A DNA stretch of 64,000 nucleotides from Marinobacter daepoensis DSM 16072 (GCF_000421165.1 NZ_ATWI01000011.1:248001-312000); one strand, 5' to 3'; numbered from the stretch's first letter, positions 53,065 through 61,906 are shown. A program made the numbers and translations. Notes: generated by a model from the sequence alone, not told the origin.

Positions 53065-53625
53065 TTAGTGGTTAATGTCGAATTGTGACTGGCCTCGCTC
53101 AAGGCGCGTGGCGCCCTGACCGCTGGTGCCAACCCACTGAATTTTCAGCTGCTCAAGCGCCGGGAACTGCGCCGTAAGCGGGGTTGTGAGTGTTCTATGG
53201 CCGGTCAGGCCCTCGCAGATCAGCGATTGAGTGATTTCGAGGTCGCTGTGGCCGTTGTCGTGATGTGCATGGTCGTGGTGTGAGTGCCCGTTCCCGGCAT
53301 CCTGAGACGAGTCGCCTTGAAAACTGGCGCCTGTTATCCGGCAGGTGTTTTCTGGAGTGTTCAGCAACGGAGTCGTTGTCGCCCATTGGTTCAGAGCCTG
53401 CAGCTGCTGGTGTTGCCCGCTGGTTCGAGGTTGGTGTTCAAAGCCCAGAAGATTGTAGGCCGGGGAGAGCAGTAGGATGTCTGCCCGGTTGTCTTCAATG
53501 GCAATCTGCAACTCGGCAAAGCCGTGCTGGTGGGCACCGGGGTTGTCGGAGGCAGTGGCGTGGAGCGATAACAGCGCGGCGATGGCGGTAAAGAGTGGGT
53601 GGGCGACGGAGTGCTTGAGGGGCAT
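53065..53625 (-). CDS. zrgA: ZrgA-type zinc uptake protein (DUF2796)
   Basis: 186 residues with a signal peptide (FTAIAALLSLHATA) and a DUF2796 domain: GAHQHGFAELQIAIEDNRAD, LLLSPAYNLLGFEHQP. A His/Asp-rich loop, HSHHDHAHHDNGHSD, is a typical zinc-binding segment, and one Cys in each of TCRITGASF and LICEGLTG could form a disulfide. ZrgA of Vibrio cholerae belongs to the ZrgABCDE zinc uptake system. ATG at 53625 gives the signal peptide; the open frame upstream runs antisense through ygfB and is not credible. A half-site resembling Zur operators lies 25-35 bases upstream. Confidence 0.85.
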   Translation of the reverse strand: MPLKHSVAHPLFTAIAALLSLHATASDNPGAHQHGFAELQIAIEDNRADILLLSPAYNLLGFEHQPRTSGQHQQLQALNQWATTTPLLNTPENTCRITGASFQGDSSQDAGNGHSHHDHAHHDNGHSDLEITQSLICEGLTGHRTLTTPLTAQFPALEQLKIQWVGTSGQGATRLERGQSQFDINH

Positions 53626-53647
53626 GGGTACACCTGTGCGTTGTTGG

Positions 53648-53668
53648 TACGTTATAACATTTTTGTGT
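53648..53668 (-). promoter_or_regulatory. Candidate Zur-like operator upstream of zrgA
   Basis: On the minus strand, AAAATGTTATA matches the left half of the gammaproteobacterial Zur box (GAAATGTTATA) at 10 of 11 positions, but the right half matches only weakly. The location just before a probable zinc-uptake gene is the main support. Confidence 0.4.
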
Positions 53669-53806
53669 TGAGTGAAGAGAAAAGCAACCCCTGGGTGGTC
53701 ATTCGTGCCAGGATTTTCCCAGAATGCTAGGATACGGTATTTATTGGGGCGCCGTTCCTGCGAGCGCCTGAATGCCGATTGTACTGACCGAAGGAAACGC
53801 AGCTTC

Positions 53807-54403
53807 ATGTCTGAAACCGATAACTCTGCCGCCCGTGCGGCTGAATTCGAGCGCTGGGCCAACCTGTTTACGGCCCACAAAGCGTTCAGCCACCCCTCGG
53901 AACTGCATGGTGTGCTGTGTGGCCAGCTTGCTGCGGGTGCCCGCATTGACGAGCCCCGGTGGTTGGCGATGGTGTGTGAGCATATGGGGCTGGCCGATGA
54001 AGCAGCGGCAGAGTCTGAGGATCTAGCGCCCTTCATGCATTGTGCTTACGGCAACACGCTGAATCAGTTGCAGTCGACAGACCTGTCTTTCCAGCCCTTG
54101 CTGCCCGACGACGATTACGCGATAGAGCAGCGGCTTGAAGCTCTGGTGGCGTGGGTCCGCGGGTTTCTTGAAGGTATGGCTCTGGAGGCTGGTGCCTCCC
54201 TTGGCCAGGCCCCGGAGGAAATCCGGGAATTGATCGAAGATCTGGTGGCCATCAGCCAGCTGTCGGAAGATGAAGAGTCTGATGACGAAAGCGAGCAGCA
54301 ACTGCTTGAAATTACCGAATACGTGCGTCTTGGGGCTCTGGCTGTTTTCACCGAGTTCAACGAGCCGGAGAAGCCGGCTGCCGATAAGCCAACCCTGCAC
54401 TGA
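53807..54403 (+). CDS. ygfB: YgfB family protein (UPF0149)
   Basis: 198 residues, all-helical UPF0149 protein: FSHPSELHGVLCGQLAAGAR, DDDYAIEQRLEALVAWVRGF, LEGMALEAG and EIRELIEDLVAISQ. An acidic patch (SEDEESDDESEQQ) and a short polar tail follow. YgfB in Pseudomonas aeruginosa affects AmpDh3 expression and beta-lactam resistance; a general function is not settled. AAGGAAA precedes the ATG. It heads the ygfB-pepP-ubiH-ubiI operon, as in E. coli. Confidence 0.93.
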   Translation: MSETDNSAARAAEFERWANLFTAHKAFSHPSELHGVLCGQLAAGARIDEPRWLAMVCEHMGLADEAAAESEDLAPFMHCAYGNTLNQLQSTDLSFQPLLPDDDYAIEQRLEALVAWVRGFLEGMALEAGASLGQAPEEIRELIEDLVAISQLSEDEESDDESEQQLLEITEYVRLGALAVFTEFNEPEKPAADKPTLH

Positions 54404-54415
54404 CCAGGAGCTAGC

Positions 54416-55735
54416 ATGGCCGTAACCATTCCTCTTAAAGAGTTTGCAGAGCGCCGCCGCAGATTGATGGACCGGATGGCACCGGACAGCATTGCGATTC
54501 TGCCGGCAGCGCCGGAGCGGGTTCGTAACCGGGATGTCCTGCACCCGTTCCGACAGGACAGTGACTTCCAGTACCTCACAGGCTTTGGCGAGCCGGAAGC
54601 GGTGCTGGCATTGATTCCGGGCCGGGAACATGGCGAAGCCGTCCTGTTCTGTAAGGAGCGCAATCCGGAGAAAGAGCTCTGGGACGGATTTCTTGCCGGG
54701 CCGGAAGGGGCGATAGAGCGGTTTGGGCTGGATGATGCGTTTCCGATTGCTGATATCGATGACATCCTGCCGGGTATGATCGAAGGGCGTAGCCGGGTGT
54801 ATTACCCGCTGGGTAAAGACCCCGCGTTCGATACCCGTGTGATGGACTGGCTTAAAGTGATCCGCAGCAAAGTCCGGTCGGGGGCACATCCGCCCGGTGA
54901 ACTGGTGGCTCTGGAGCACTTGCTGCATGACATGCGCCTGTACAAAAGTGCTTCGGAAATCAAAGTCATGGCCAAAGCGGGTCAGATCAGTGCCGAGGCG
55001 CATTGTCGGGCCATGAAACGGGCCCGCCTTGGTGGTTACGAATACAGCCTTGAGGCGGAGCTGATACACACCTTTATGGAGCACGGCGCCCGGTCCACCG
55101 CTTACCCTTCCATCGTCGGGAGTGGCGCAAACGGTTGTATCCTCCATTACATAGAAAACAGCGCCCCACTGAAAGAAGGCGATCTGGTGTTGATTGATGC
55201 CGGCTGCGAGCTGGAGTGTTACGCCTCGGACATTACCCGGACGTTCCCGGTCAGTGGCAAATTCAGTCCGGAACAGAAAGCGTTGTACGAAGTGGTTCTG
55301 GCGGCCCAGCACGCTGCCATTGAGGCTATACGACCGGACAATCACTGGAATCAGCCCCATGAAGCCGCTTTAAAGGTGCTGACCCAGGGATTGATTGACC
55401 TCGGCTTGCTGTCTGGCACGCTGGACGACGCGCTGGCCAGCGAAGCCTACAAACCGTTCTTCATGCACCGGACCGGGCACTGGCTTGGAATGGATGTACA
55501 CGACGTTGGTGATTACCGGGTGGGCGATGCCTGGCGGGTGTTGGAGCCGGGCATGGTGTTGACGGTTGAGCCGGGCCTCTATGTGGCGCCGGATAACACC
55601 AGCGTAGATCCGCGCTGGCGCGGCATCGGGATTCGTATTGAAGACGATGTGGTGGTGACCAAAGATGGCTGCCGGAACCTGACGGAAGGTGTGCCGAAAA
55701 CCGTTGCCGAGATCGAAGCCCTGATGGCGGACTGA
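54416..55735 (+). CDS. pepP: Xaa-Pro aminopeptidase
   Basis: Manganese metallopeptidase that removes N-terminal residues before proline. 439 residues. Amino-terminal domain (RNRDVLHPFRQDSDFQYLTG) then the pita-bread domain with the five metal ligands: LIDAGCELECYASDITRTFP (two Asp), HRTGHWLGMDVHDVG (His), LTVEPGLYV (Glu) and GIRIEDDVVVT (Glu). Follows ygfB by 12 bases. Confidence 0.97.
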   Translation: MAVTIPLKEFAERRRRLMDRMAPDSIAILPAAPERVRNRDVLHPFRQDSDFQYLTGFGEPEAVLALIPGREHGEAVLFCKERNPEKELWDGFLAGPEGAIERFGLDDAFPIADIDDILPGMIEGRSRVYYPLGKDPAFDTRVMDWLKVIRSKVRSGAHPPGELVALEHLLHDMRLYKSASEIKVMAKAGQISAEAHCRAMKRARLGGYEYSLEAELIHTFMEHGARSTAYPSIVGSGANGCILHYIENSAPLKEGDLVLIDAGCELECYASDITRTFPVSGKFSPEQKALYEVVLAAQHAAIEAIRPDNHWNQPHEAALKVLTQGLIDLGLLSGTLDDALASEAYKPFFMHRTGHWLGMDVHDVGDYRVGDAWRVLEPGMVLTVEPGLYVAPDNTSVDPRWRGIGIRIEDDVVVTKDGCRNLTEGVPKTVAEIEALMAD

Positions 55736-55739
55736 CCTT

Positions 55740-57026
55740 GTGAATACAAACCGGTTGGATACAGACCTGCTGATTGCGGGGGGTGGTTTGGCGGGTGCGA
55801 CCCTGGCCCTGGCGCTTGCCCGTTTTGTGCCTGAGCTGTCAGTGACAGTGGTTGAAGCTTTTCCGTTGTCGCCGGATGCCTTGCCAGCGGATTACCAGCC
55901 CAGCTATGACGCCCGCTCCACGGCGCTGGCGTGGGGCTCCCGACGGATTTTCGATGCGTTGGACCTTTGGCCGGGCTTGTCTGAACATGCCACGCCGATA
56001 CGTCATATTCATGTGTCGGACCGGGGGCGTTTCGGGGCGACCCGTCTGCATGCCCATGAGCATGATCAGGAGGCGCTGGGGTACGTTGCTGACAATCGCT
56101 GGATGGGGTTATCCCTGATGCGGGCCTTGATGGGCACCAGCGTGAACTGGTTGGCGCCGGCGGAAGTGGTTGATATGACGCCTGTGTCCGGGGGCGTTCG
56201 GGTGGCCATTCAGCGGGGAAATGAACCACACGAAGTCAACGCTCGCTGCCTGGTGATTGCCGATGGTGGCCGTTCCGGGTTGCGGGAAAAACTGGGGTTT
56301 ATCGCGCGGACTGAGGATTATGGCCAGAATGCGCTCATTGCCAACGTTTCCACCAGCGATAGTCATGGCTTTACCGCTTACGAGCGGTTTACCGAGGCTG
56401 GCCCGATGGCCCTGCTGCCTCATGGTTCCCCGGCTCGGGCGGGGCATGAGTCGGCGTTGGTCTGGACGCTGTCGGACACAGAGCTGAGCGACATACTGTC
56501 GTTATCTGATGAACAGAAGTGCCAGAAACTGCAGGCGCGTTTTGGTTGGCGTCTCGGGCGCTTTACCCGCATAGGCCAGTGCCACCACTATCCCTTAAAA
56601 CTTACCACGGTCGCTGAACCGGTACGCCCGGGCGTTGCGCTTGTGGGCAATGCCGCCCATGCATTGCACCCGGTGGCGGGGCAGGGGTTCAACCTGGCGT
56701 TGAGGGGATTGATGACGCTGGTGGAACAGTTTCGTCGCGCGGTGGATGAAGGGCTTCCCATCGGAGATCTGGCGGTGTTGGGCCGCTACCAGCAACTGCA
56801 CCGGGAGGACTGGCAGCAGACGGTTCAGTTTTCAGATTCTCTGATCCGGATTTTTGGTCAGCCGTTGTCGCCGGTAGCGGCGGCCCGGGATGTTGGTCTG
56901 GTGGGGTTGGATCTGATGCCTGGTGCCAAGCGTTGGTTTGCTCGCAAAGCGATGGGCACCGGTGGTCGCAAACCCCAGGTTCCGTCTCAGGCTCTTTTGG
57001 CTAAGGCAGGTGAACATGACGAATAA
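55740..57026 (+). CDS. ubiH: 2-octaprenyl-6-methoxyphenyl hydroxylase
   Basis: FAD monooxygenase of ubiquinone synthesis (ring C1 hydroxylation). 428 residues with a GTG start 4 bases after pepP. FAD motifs: LLIAGGGLAGATLALALARF at the N-terminus, a DG region (CLVIADGGRSGLREKLG) and ALVGNAAHALHPVAGQGFNL near residue 300. UbiH rather than another homologue is assigned from operon position and the NAAHALHPVAGQGFNLALRG form. Its end overlaps ubiI by 11 bases. Confidence 0.93.
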   Translation: MNTNRLDTDLLIAGGGLAGATLALALARFVPELSVTVVEAFPLSPDALPADYQPSYDARSTALAWGSRRIFDALDLWPGLSEHATPIRHIHVSDRGRFGATRLHAHEHDQEALGYVADNRWMGLSLMRALMGTSVNWLAPAEVVDMTPVSGGVRVAIQRGNEPHEVNARCLVIADGGRSGLREKLGFIARTEDYGQNALIANVSTSDSHGFTAYERFTEAGPMALLPHGSPARAGHESALVWTLSDTELSDILSLSDEQKCQKLQARFGWRLGRFTRIGQCHHYPLKLTTVAEPVRPGVALVGNAAHALHPVAGQGFNLALRGLMTLVEQFRRAVDEGLPIGDLAVLGRYQQLHREDWQQTVQFSDSLIRIFGQPLSPVAAARDVGLVGLDLMPGAKRWFARKAMGTGGRKPQVPSQALLAKAGEHDE

Positions 57027-58242
57027 GTCGCGGGAGACCGACCGTTTTGATGTGCTTGTGGTTGGTGGCGGGATGGTTGGCTCTGCTCTGGCTCTGGGCC
57101 TGGCCCGGCAGGGCTGGAAGACGGGGCTGGTGGAAGGAGCCACCCTGTCAGACCTGACAGCGCCGGTTGGCGTAGCGGACAACGTTGATGACTTTGAGCC
57201 CCGCGTCAGTGCAATCTCACTGGCCAGCCAGCGCCTGCTAGAGCAGCTTGGGGCCTGGCGCCATGTACAGGCAAGCCGGCACTGTGGCTACCGCAGAATG
57301 ACGGTTTGGGACGCTGATGGCACCGGCCGGATACGCTTTGATGCGGCGGAACTTCACGCCGACTCACTCGGTACCATTGTTGAGAACCGTTCGGTTGTCC
57401 GGGCTCTGTTTTCGGAGTTGGCCGACAGTGACGTGGCTCTGATTGATGGTGTTCGGGTTCAGGGCTGGCACCCGGCGGCAGGGGTTCAGCTGGACGATGG
57501 ACGCACCCTGAGGGCAACGTTGGTGGTAGGCGCCGATGGTGCCCTGTCCCGTTTGCGTCAGTGGGCCGGCCTGGCCACCCGGGAGTGGGATTACGACCAG
57601 CATGCCATCGTTTGCACCGTCCGCACGGCGCAGCCGCACCAGTACACCGCCTGGCAGCGATTTTCCCAGACGGGGCCGTTGGCATTTCTGCCATTATTGA
57701 ACGAGTCCGGTGATGAGCATTTCTGTTCCATTGTCTGGTCCCAGGATACTGGGGAGGCTCGCCGCTTAATGGAACTGCAGCCCGAGGCCTTTCGCCTTGA
57801 ACTTGAGAGCGCGATCGAACGTCAGCTTGGCCGTGTTGAGGCTGTTTCGGCACGGTTTTCCTTTCCTCTGCGCCAGCGTCATGCCAAGGATTATGTCGCC
57901 GAGGGGCTGGTCCTGATTGGTGATGCGGCCCATACCATCCACCCGTTGGCAGGGCAGGGTGCCAACCTGGGATATGGCGATGTCTCGGCGTTGCTGGATG
58001 AACTGGCGCGGGCGAAAGCCAGGAAGTTGGCGCCTGCCGATCCGTTGGTGCTGGCACGTTACCAGCGCCGTCGAAAAGGCGAGAACCTGACTATGATGGC
58101 GGCAATGGAAGGGTTCCGGCAACTCTTTGCAAGAGATGAGCTTCCGGTTCGCTGGTTGCGGAATACGGGGATGCGATGGCTGGACAGGCTGGCGCCATTG
58201 AAAAACCGGGTTGCAGCCGAAGCCATGGGGATAAAACGCTAG
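57016..58242 (+). CDS. ubiI: 2-octaprenylphenol hydroxylase (UbiI/VisC)
   Basis: Second FAD monooxygenase of ubiquinone synthesis, acting at ring C5. 408 residues. FAD motifs: DVLVVGGGMVGSALALGLAR, VVGADGALSRLRQWAGL, and LVLIGDAAHTIHPLAGQGAN followed by LGYGDVSALLDEL. Homologous to ubiH next door (same family, duplicated long ago). The specificity, UbiI rather than UbiF or Coq6-like multi-site, is inferred from the conserved ygfB-pepP-ubiH-visC order. Confidence 0.9.
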   Translation: MTNKSRETDRFDVLVVGGGMVGSALALGLARQGWKTGLVEGATLSDLTAPVGVADNVDDFEPRVSAISLASQRLLEQLGAWRHVQASRHCGYRRMTVWDADGTGRIRFDAAELHADSLGTIVENRSVVRALFSELADSDVALIDGVRVQGWHPAAGVQLDDGRTLRATLVVGADGALSRLRQWAGLATREWDYDQHAIVCTVRTAQPHQYTAWQRFSQTGPLAFLPLLNESGDEHFCSIVWSQDTGEARRLMELQPEAFRLELESAIERQLGRVEAVSARFSFPLRQRHAKDYVAEGLVLIGDAAHTIHPLAGQGANLGYGDVSALLDELARAKARKLAPADPLVLARYQRRRKGENLTMMAAMEGFRQLFARDELPVRWLRNTGMRWLDRLAPLKNRVAAEAMGIKR

Positions 58243-58335
58243 CGCTTTTCTCATTCTTGGCGCCCGGAACTTTTTTCAGGCCAGCGGTTTCCGTAAACTC
58301 GGTTCCATCTCCTACAACCCGTAAAGGAACTGTTT

Positions 58336-59250
58336 ATGGCCGGCTCCAGCCTGCTCGTGCTAATCGATGATATCGCTGCTGTTCTGGATGACGTAGCGGT
58401 GATGACGAAAGCCGCCACCAAGAAAACCGCGGGGGTGCTCGGAGACGACCTGGCGCTTAATGCGCAGCAGGTGACGGGGGTTCGCCCGGCGCGGGAAATA
58501 CCGGTGGTCTGGGCAGTGGCAAAAGGTTCATTGCTAAATAAGGCGATTCTGGTCCCGGCCGCGTTGGCCATCAGCTTTTTTATGCCCTGGCTGATCACCC
58601 CTTTACTGATGCTGGGGGGCGGATTCCTGTGTTACGAGGGCTTTGAGAAACTGGTCCATAAATTTTTGCACAAGGAACAGGATCAGAAGCACCGGCATGA
58701 ACTGCGTGAGGCTCTGAAGCAGCCGGAAGTCGATCTGAAGACGATTGAAAAGGACAAGATCAAAGGGGCGGTAAGGACCGACTTCATCCTCTCCGCGGAA
58801 ATCATCGCGATTACCCTTGGCACCGTGGCAGAGAAGAGCTTTGGGCTTCAGTTTGCGGTGCTGACGGTGGTGGCGCTGATGGTGACTGTGGGTGTCTACG
58901 GCCTGGTTGCTGGTATTGTGAAGCTTGATGATGCGGGGTTGTACCTGAGCCAGAAAACCGGAGCGCTGGCCCGGAAACTGGGGAGAGGCATTCTCTGGCT
59001 GGCGCCCTGGATGATGAAAACGTTGTCGGTACTGGGCACCATTGCCATGTTCCTGGTGGGTGGTGGCATCCTGACCCATGGTATTCCCTCCGTCTACGGC
59101 GCCATTCATCATCTGGCCGAGATGCTTTCTTCGGTGCCAGCGGTGCTGGTTACCACGTTGGGGGATGGAATGTTTGGCTTGCTGGCGGGCGGGCTTCTGG
59201 TGGCGGTGATCACGCCGCTGACCAAGGTGTGGCAAGGCCGGAAGGCCTGA
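58336..59250 (+). CDS. DUF808 (YedI-like) inner-membrane protein
   Basis: 304 residues. The start SSLLVLIDDIAAVLDDVAVM is the hallmark of DUF808. Several transmembrane helices follow (about 78-98, 160-180, 183-203, 225-255, 275-295), separated by a charged cytoplasmic loop (KFLHKEQDQKHRHELREALK). Function unknown. It follows ubiI after 93 bases with its own ribosome-binding site; no terminator is obvious between them. Confidence 0.9.
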   Translation: MAGSSLLVLIDDIAAVLDDVAVMTKAATKKTAGVLGDDLALNAQQVTGVRPAREIPVVWAVAKGSLLNKAILVPAALAISFFMPWLITPLLMLGGGFLCYEGFEKLVHKFLHKEQDQKHRHELREALKQPEVDLKTIEKDKIKGAVRTDFILSAEIIAITLGTVAEKSFGLQFAVLTVVALMVTVGVYGLVAGIVKLDDAGLYLSQKTGALARKLGRGILWLAPWMMKTLSVLGTIAMFLVGGGILTHGIPSVYGAIHHLAEMLSSVPAVLVTTLGDGMFGLLAGGLLVAVITPLTKVWQGRKA

Positions 59251-59285
59251 TTCCGGTTCGGCTCCGGATTGCCGGGGGCGGGAGG

Positions 59286-60005
59286 TTACAGGCAGGCGTC
59301 AAACAACCGGCTGATCAGCACGGGCACGGCGGTTTCCACCCGGAGGATGCGCGGCCCCAGATGCACGCTTTGGCAGCCGGCCTCCTCCAGCTTCCGTACC
59401 TCGTAATCGGTAAAGCCGCCCTCCGGGCCAATACACAGGGCTGCCGGTGTCTTCAGATGAGACGGGCAGGGCGCGGCCATGCCCGGGTGTGCCACCAGAG
59501 CGCGTTTGCCGGTTAGCAGGGCTGGGAGCTCATCTTCGACGAAGGGTTTGAACAGCTTTCGGGTATGCACTCGGGGCATCATGGTGTCTTTGGACTGCTC
59601 AAGGCCCAGCGTGAGGTTGTCTCGCAGGTTGTCCTCCGAGAGCCATGGCGTTTGCCAGAAGCTTTTTTCCACTTTGTAGCTGTTGATCAGCCAGAGATCC
59701 TTCACGCCCAGAGACGCGCAGGTTTGCAGTACCCTTCGAAACATCTTGGGCCTGGGCATGGCCAGAATCAGAGTCAACGGCAGCGCCGGTGGGGGTGGTT
59801 GGTCCAGCGTTACCTGAAGCTCCGCGTCGGTGGCCGTCAGGGAAAGGACCTCACCATGACCCATCAGGCCGTTTACTTTGCCCACGGGAATCCTGTGGCC
59901 TTTGTCGGCTTTGAGTACGGTTTTCAGGTGGTCCAGCCGGCGCCCCCGAATGCGTACCCGGTCAGGCGCGACAAAGTCTTCCTCAAACAGCAGGGCCAGA
60001 TTCAT
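59286..60005 (-). CDS. rsmE: 16S rRNA (uracil-1498-N3)-methyltransferase
   Basis: SPOUT-class methyltransferase for U1498 of 16S rRNA. 239 residues: PUA-like N-terminus (HLKTVLKADKGHRIPVGK) and the knotted domain with LILAMPRPKMFRRVLQTCAS, ERSW-like KSFWQTPWLSEDN and the SAM site LCIGPEGGFTDYEVRKLEEA, then HLGPRILRVETAVPVLISRL. It is unusually placed as the last gene behind tatC, sharing one base with its stop (TGATG). Confidence 0.96.
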   Translation of the reverse strand: MNLALLFEEDFVAPDRVRIRGRRLDHLKTVLKADKGHRIPVGKVNGLMGHGEVLSLTATDAELQVTLDQPPPPALPLTLILAMPRPKMFRRVLQTCASLGVKDLWLINSYKVEKSFWQTPWLSEDNLRDNLTLGLEQSKDTMMPRVHTRKLFKPFVEDELPALLTGKRALVAHPGMAAPCPSHLKTPAALCIGPEGGFTDYEVRKLEEAGCQSVHLGPRILRVETAVPVLISRLFDACL

Positions 60006-60784
60006 CAGGCTTCCGGCTCGTCCTCAGCGCCCTTGCCCCGATGTGCCAGCCGGCCAAAGATGATGCCGAATTCGAACAGAATCCACATGGGGACGGCCAG
60101 CAGTGTCTGGGAGATGATGTCTGGAGGGGTCAGCATCATACCGATGACGAAGCAGGCCACCACAACGTAAGGGCGCTTTGAGGCCAGGTCTTGTGGGGTG
60201 GTGGCGCCGGTCAGGATCAGCAGAACGGTTGCGATGGGGATTTCGAACGCCACACCGAACGCGAAGAACATTTTGAGAACAAAGTTCAGGTAGCTGCTGA
60301 TGTCGGGCAACTCCACGATGCCGTCGGGGCCGATGGCGGTAAAAAAGCCGAACACCAGTGGAAAGACCACGAAATACGCAAACGCTGCGCCCGCATAGAA
60401 CAGCAGCACGGAGGTAAACAGCAAGGGGAACGCCAGGCGTTTTTCATGGGCATAAAGCCCGGGTGCGATAAAGCTCCAGAGCTGATAGAGAATGACCGGG
60501 ATAGCCACAAACACCGCCAGCACCAGCGCCAGTTTTAGCGGCGCGAAGAACGGCGAGGTGATATCGGTGGCGATCATGGTCTGCCCCTCGGGCAGAAGGT
60601 CACGCAGAGGCTGGGACAGCAGCAGATAGAGTTCGTTGGCAAAGGGGTAGATTGCGGCGAAGCAGATGACGACCGCCAGCACCATTTTCAGGAGCCGGTT
60701 GCGCAGTTCCAGCAGGTGCTCGATAAGAGGCATTTCCTGCTGTTCAGGGGGCGAGGTCTGCTGGCTGTGCGGGGTGGAGCTCAT
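60005..60784 (-). CDS. tatC: Sec-independent protein translocase TatC
   Basis: Core six-helix receptor of the twin-arginine translocase, which exports folded proteins. 259 residues. It starts with a short acidic tail then PLIEHLLELRNRLLKMVLAV, the conserved Glu/Arg motif for signal-peptide recognition. Further: FFAPLKLALVLAVFVAIPVI, FIAPGLYAHEKRLAFPLL and GVAFEIPIATVLLILTGATT. It overlaps tatB by 4 bases (ATGA). Confidence 0.97.
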   Translation of the reverse strand: MSSTPHSQQTSPPEQQEMPLIEHLLELRNRLLKMVLAVVICFAAIYPFANELYLLLSQPLRDLLPEGQTMIATDITSPFFAPLKLALVLAVFVAIPVILYQLWSFIAPGLYAHEKRLAFPLLFTSVLLFYAGAAFAYFVVFPLVFGFFTAIGPDGIVELPDISSYLNFVLKMFFAFGVAFEIPIATVLLILTGATTPQDLASKRPYVVVACFVIGMMLTPPDIISQTLLAVPMWILFEFGIIFGRLAHRGKGAEDEPEA

Positions 60785-61239
60785 GAACGCTTATCCGAAG
60801 GACTGGTCGGTAAGGACTCGCCGGCGGCCGGAGTGCTACCTGCTTCCGTTTCCGTACCGGCGGCCTGCTGCTTTGGCTCCGGATCGCCGTCGGAGGCGTC
60901 CGGGAGCGTAACCCGACGAGTTGCGGGTGCCGGCCGGGTTTTCCGGGCCTGATCGTCCGGCAGAATCATGTGCTCGTACTTTTTGGCCTCATCAAGCGCG
61001 CCCCGTACGGTTTTTTCCACATCATCCAGGCCGACATCGCCGGCTTTACGAAGTTCTTCCCTCAGTTCCTCGGCCTTCAGTTGGCGGTCCAGTTCACTGG
61101 TGAACTGGCCGACCATCCGCCGGGCGCCGCCAATCCAGCGGCCTGCTGCCCGCGCAGCCGTGGGCAGGCGCTCAGGGCCGAGCACGAGCAATGCAATCAC
61201 GCCGCAGATCAGCAGCTCAAGAAAGCCGATGTCGAACAT
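60781..61239 (-). CDS. tatB: Sec-independent protein translocase TatB
   Basis: 152 residues: N-terminal helix MFDIGFLELLICGVIALLVL with GPERLP turn, an amphipathic helix (AAGRWIGGARRMVGQFTSEL), then a Pro/Thr/Ala-rich tail. Functions with TatC in signal-peptide binding. It lies 11 bases behind tatA. Confidence 0.96.
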   Translation of the reverse strand: MFDIGFLELLICGVIALLVLGPERLPTAARAAGRWIGGARRMVGQFTSELDRQLKAEELREELRKAGDVGLDDVEKTVRGALDEAKKYEHMILPDDQARKTRPAPATRRVTLPDASDGDPEPKQQAAGTETEAGSTPAAGESLPTSPSDKRS

Positions 61240-61250
61240 TCAGGGGGTGC

Positions 61251-61478
61251 TCAGCCTTGTTTCTCTCTGGATTTCTCGTCCGCCTGAGCAGCTTGCTCGG
61301 CGTTCTGTTTTTCCAGCGGCTGCTGCTCGGCAGACTTTTCTTCCTCATCGCTCATGGATTTCTTGAATCCACGAATGGCACCACCCAGATCGCTGCCGAT
61401 ATTGCGCAGTTTCTTGGTTCCGAATAACAGAATGACAATGCCGAGTACGATTAGAAGTTGCCAGATACTGATACCCAT
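61251..61478 (-). CDS. tatA: Sec-independent protein translocase TatA
   Basis: 75 residues: [20 protein letters not shown], then [20 protein letters not shown], the TatA hinge and amphipathic helix, then an acidic Gln/Glu-rich tail. It forms the size-adaptable translocation pore. ATG at 61478 is chosen because the protein begins at the conserved membrane helix; the open frame runs 30 codons further up. Confidence 0.96.
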   Translation of the reverse strand: MGISIWQLLIVLGIVILLFGTKKLRNIGSDLGGAIRGFKKSMSDEEEKSAEQQPLEKQNAEQAAQADEKSREKQG

Positions 61479-61542
61479 GAGGGGTCCTCGTTCAGATGTT
61501 GCTGTTGCATGACATTGTACGTCAACCGACACCGCTTGCGGA

Positions 61543-61561
61543 AATACCCCTTTGGGGTATT
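61543..61561 (-). other. Small hairpin between hisE and tatA
   Basis: AATACCCC / GGGGTATT with a 3-base loop lies just after the hisE stop. There is no T run after it on the minus strand, so it is probably a pausing or RNA-stability element, not a full terminator. Confidence 0.35.
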
Positions 61562-61564
61562 CCT

Positions 61565-61894
61565 TCAAGGATTGCGGGACGCTTTCTCTTCAAGGCCTGA
61601 CAGGTCGAACCGGCTGGCCAGCTCATCCAGAATGTCCTGGGGGCCCAGCCCCAGCTGGGACAGCATCACCAGGCTATGGAACCAGAGGTCTGCAGTTTCG
61701 TACACCAGCTCCCGGGTGTTGCCGGAGTGTTCGGCATCCTTCGCCGCCAGCAGGGTTTCCGTGCATTCCTCGCCGACTTTCTCCAGAATCTTGTTCAGCC
61801 CCTTGGCGTGCAGGCTGGCCACATAGGAGGTGCTCGGGTCGGCTTCCTTTCGGGCTTCCAGCACCTGTGCCAGGCGCTCCAGTACATCGCTCAC
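61565..61894 (-). CDS. hisE: Phosphoribosyl-ATP pyrophosphatase
   Basis: Second step of histidine synthesis. 109 residues, all-helical MazG-like fold: [20 protein letters not shown], then [11 protein letters not shown] with the metal-binding E-x-x-E pattern, and [19 protein letters not shown] with the second. It begins 12 bases after hisI. The separate hisI and hisE beside ubiB and tat follow the Pseudomonas layout, unlike the fused hisIE of E. coli. Confidence 0.96.
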   Translation of the reverse strand: MSDVLERLAQVLEARKEADPSTSYVASLHAKGLNKILEKVGEECTETLLAAKDAEHSGNTRELVYETADLWFHSLVMLSQLGLGPQDILDELASRFDLSGLEEKASRNP

Positions 61895-61906
61895 GGTGAC
61901 TGCTCC

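Noticed and set aside
53626..54036. Upstream extension of the ZrgA-type frame
   Set aside because: The added 137 residues would run antisense through ygfB and lie before a clear signal peptide start.
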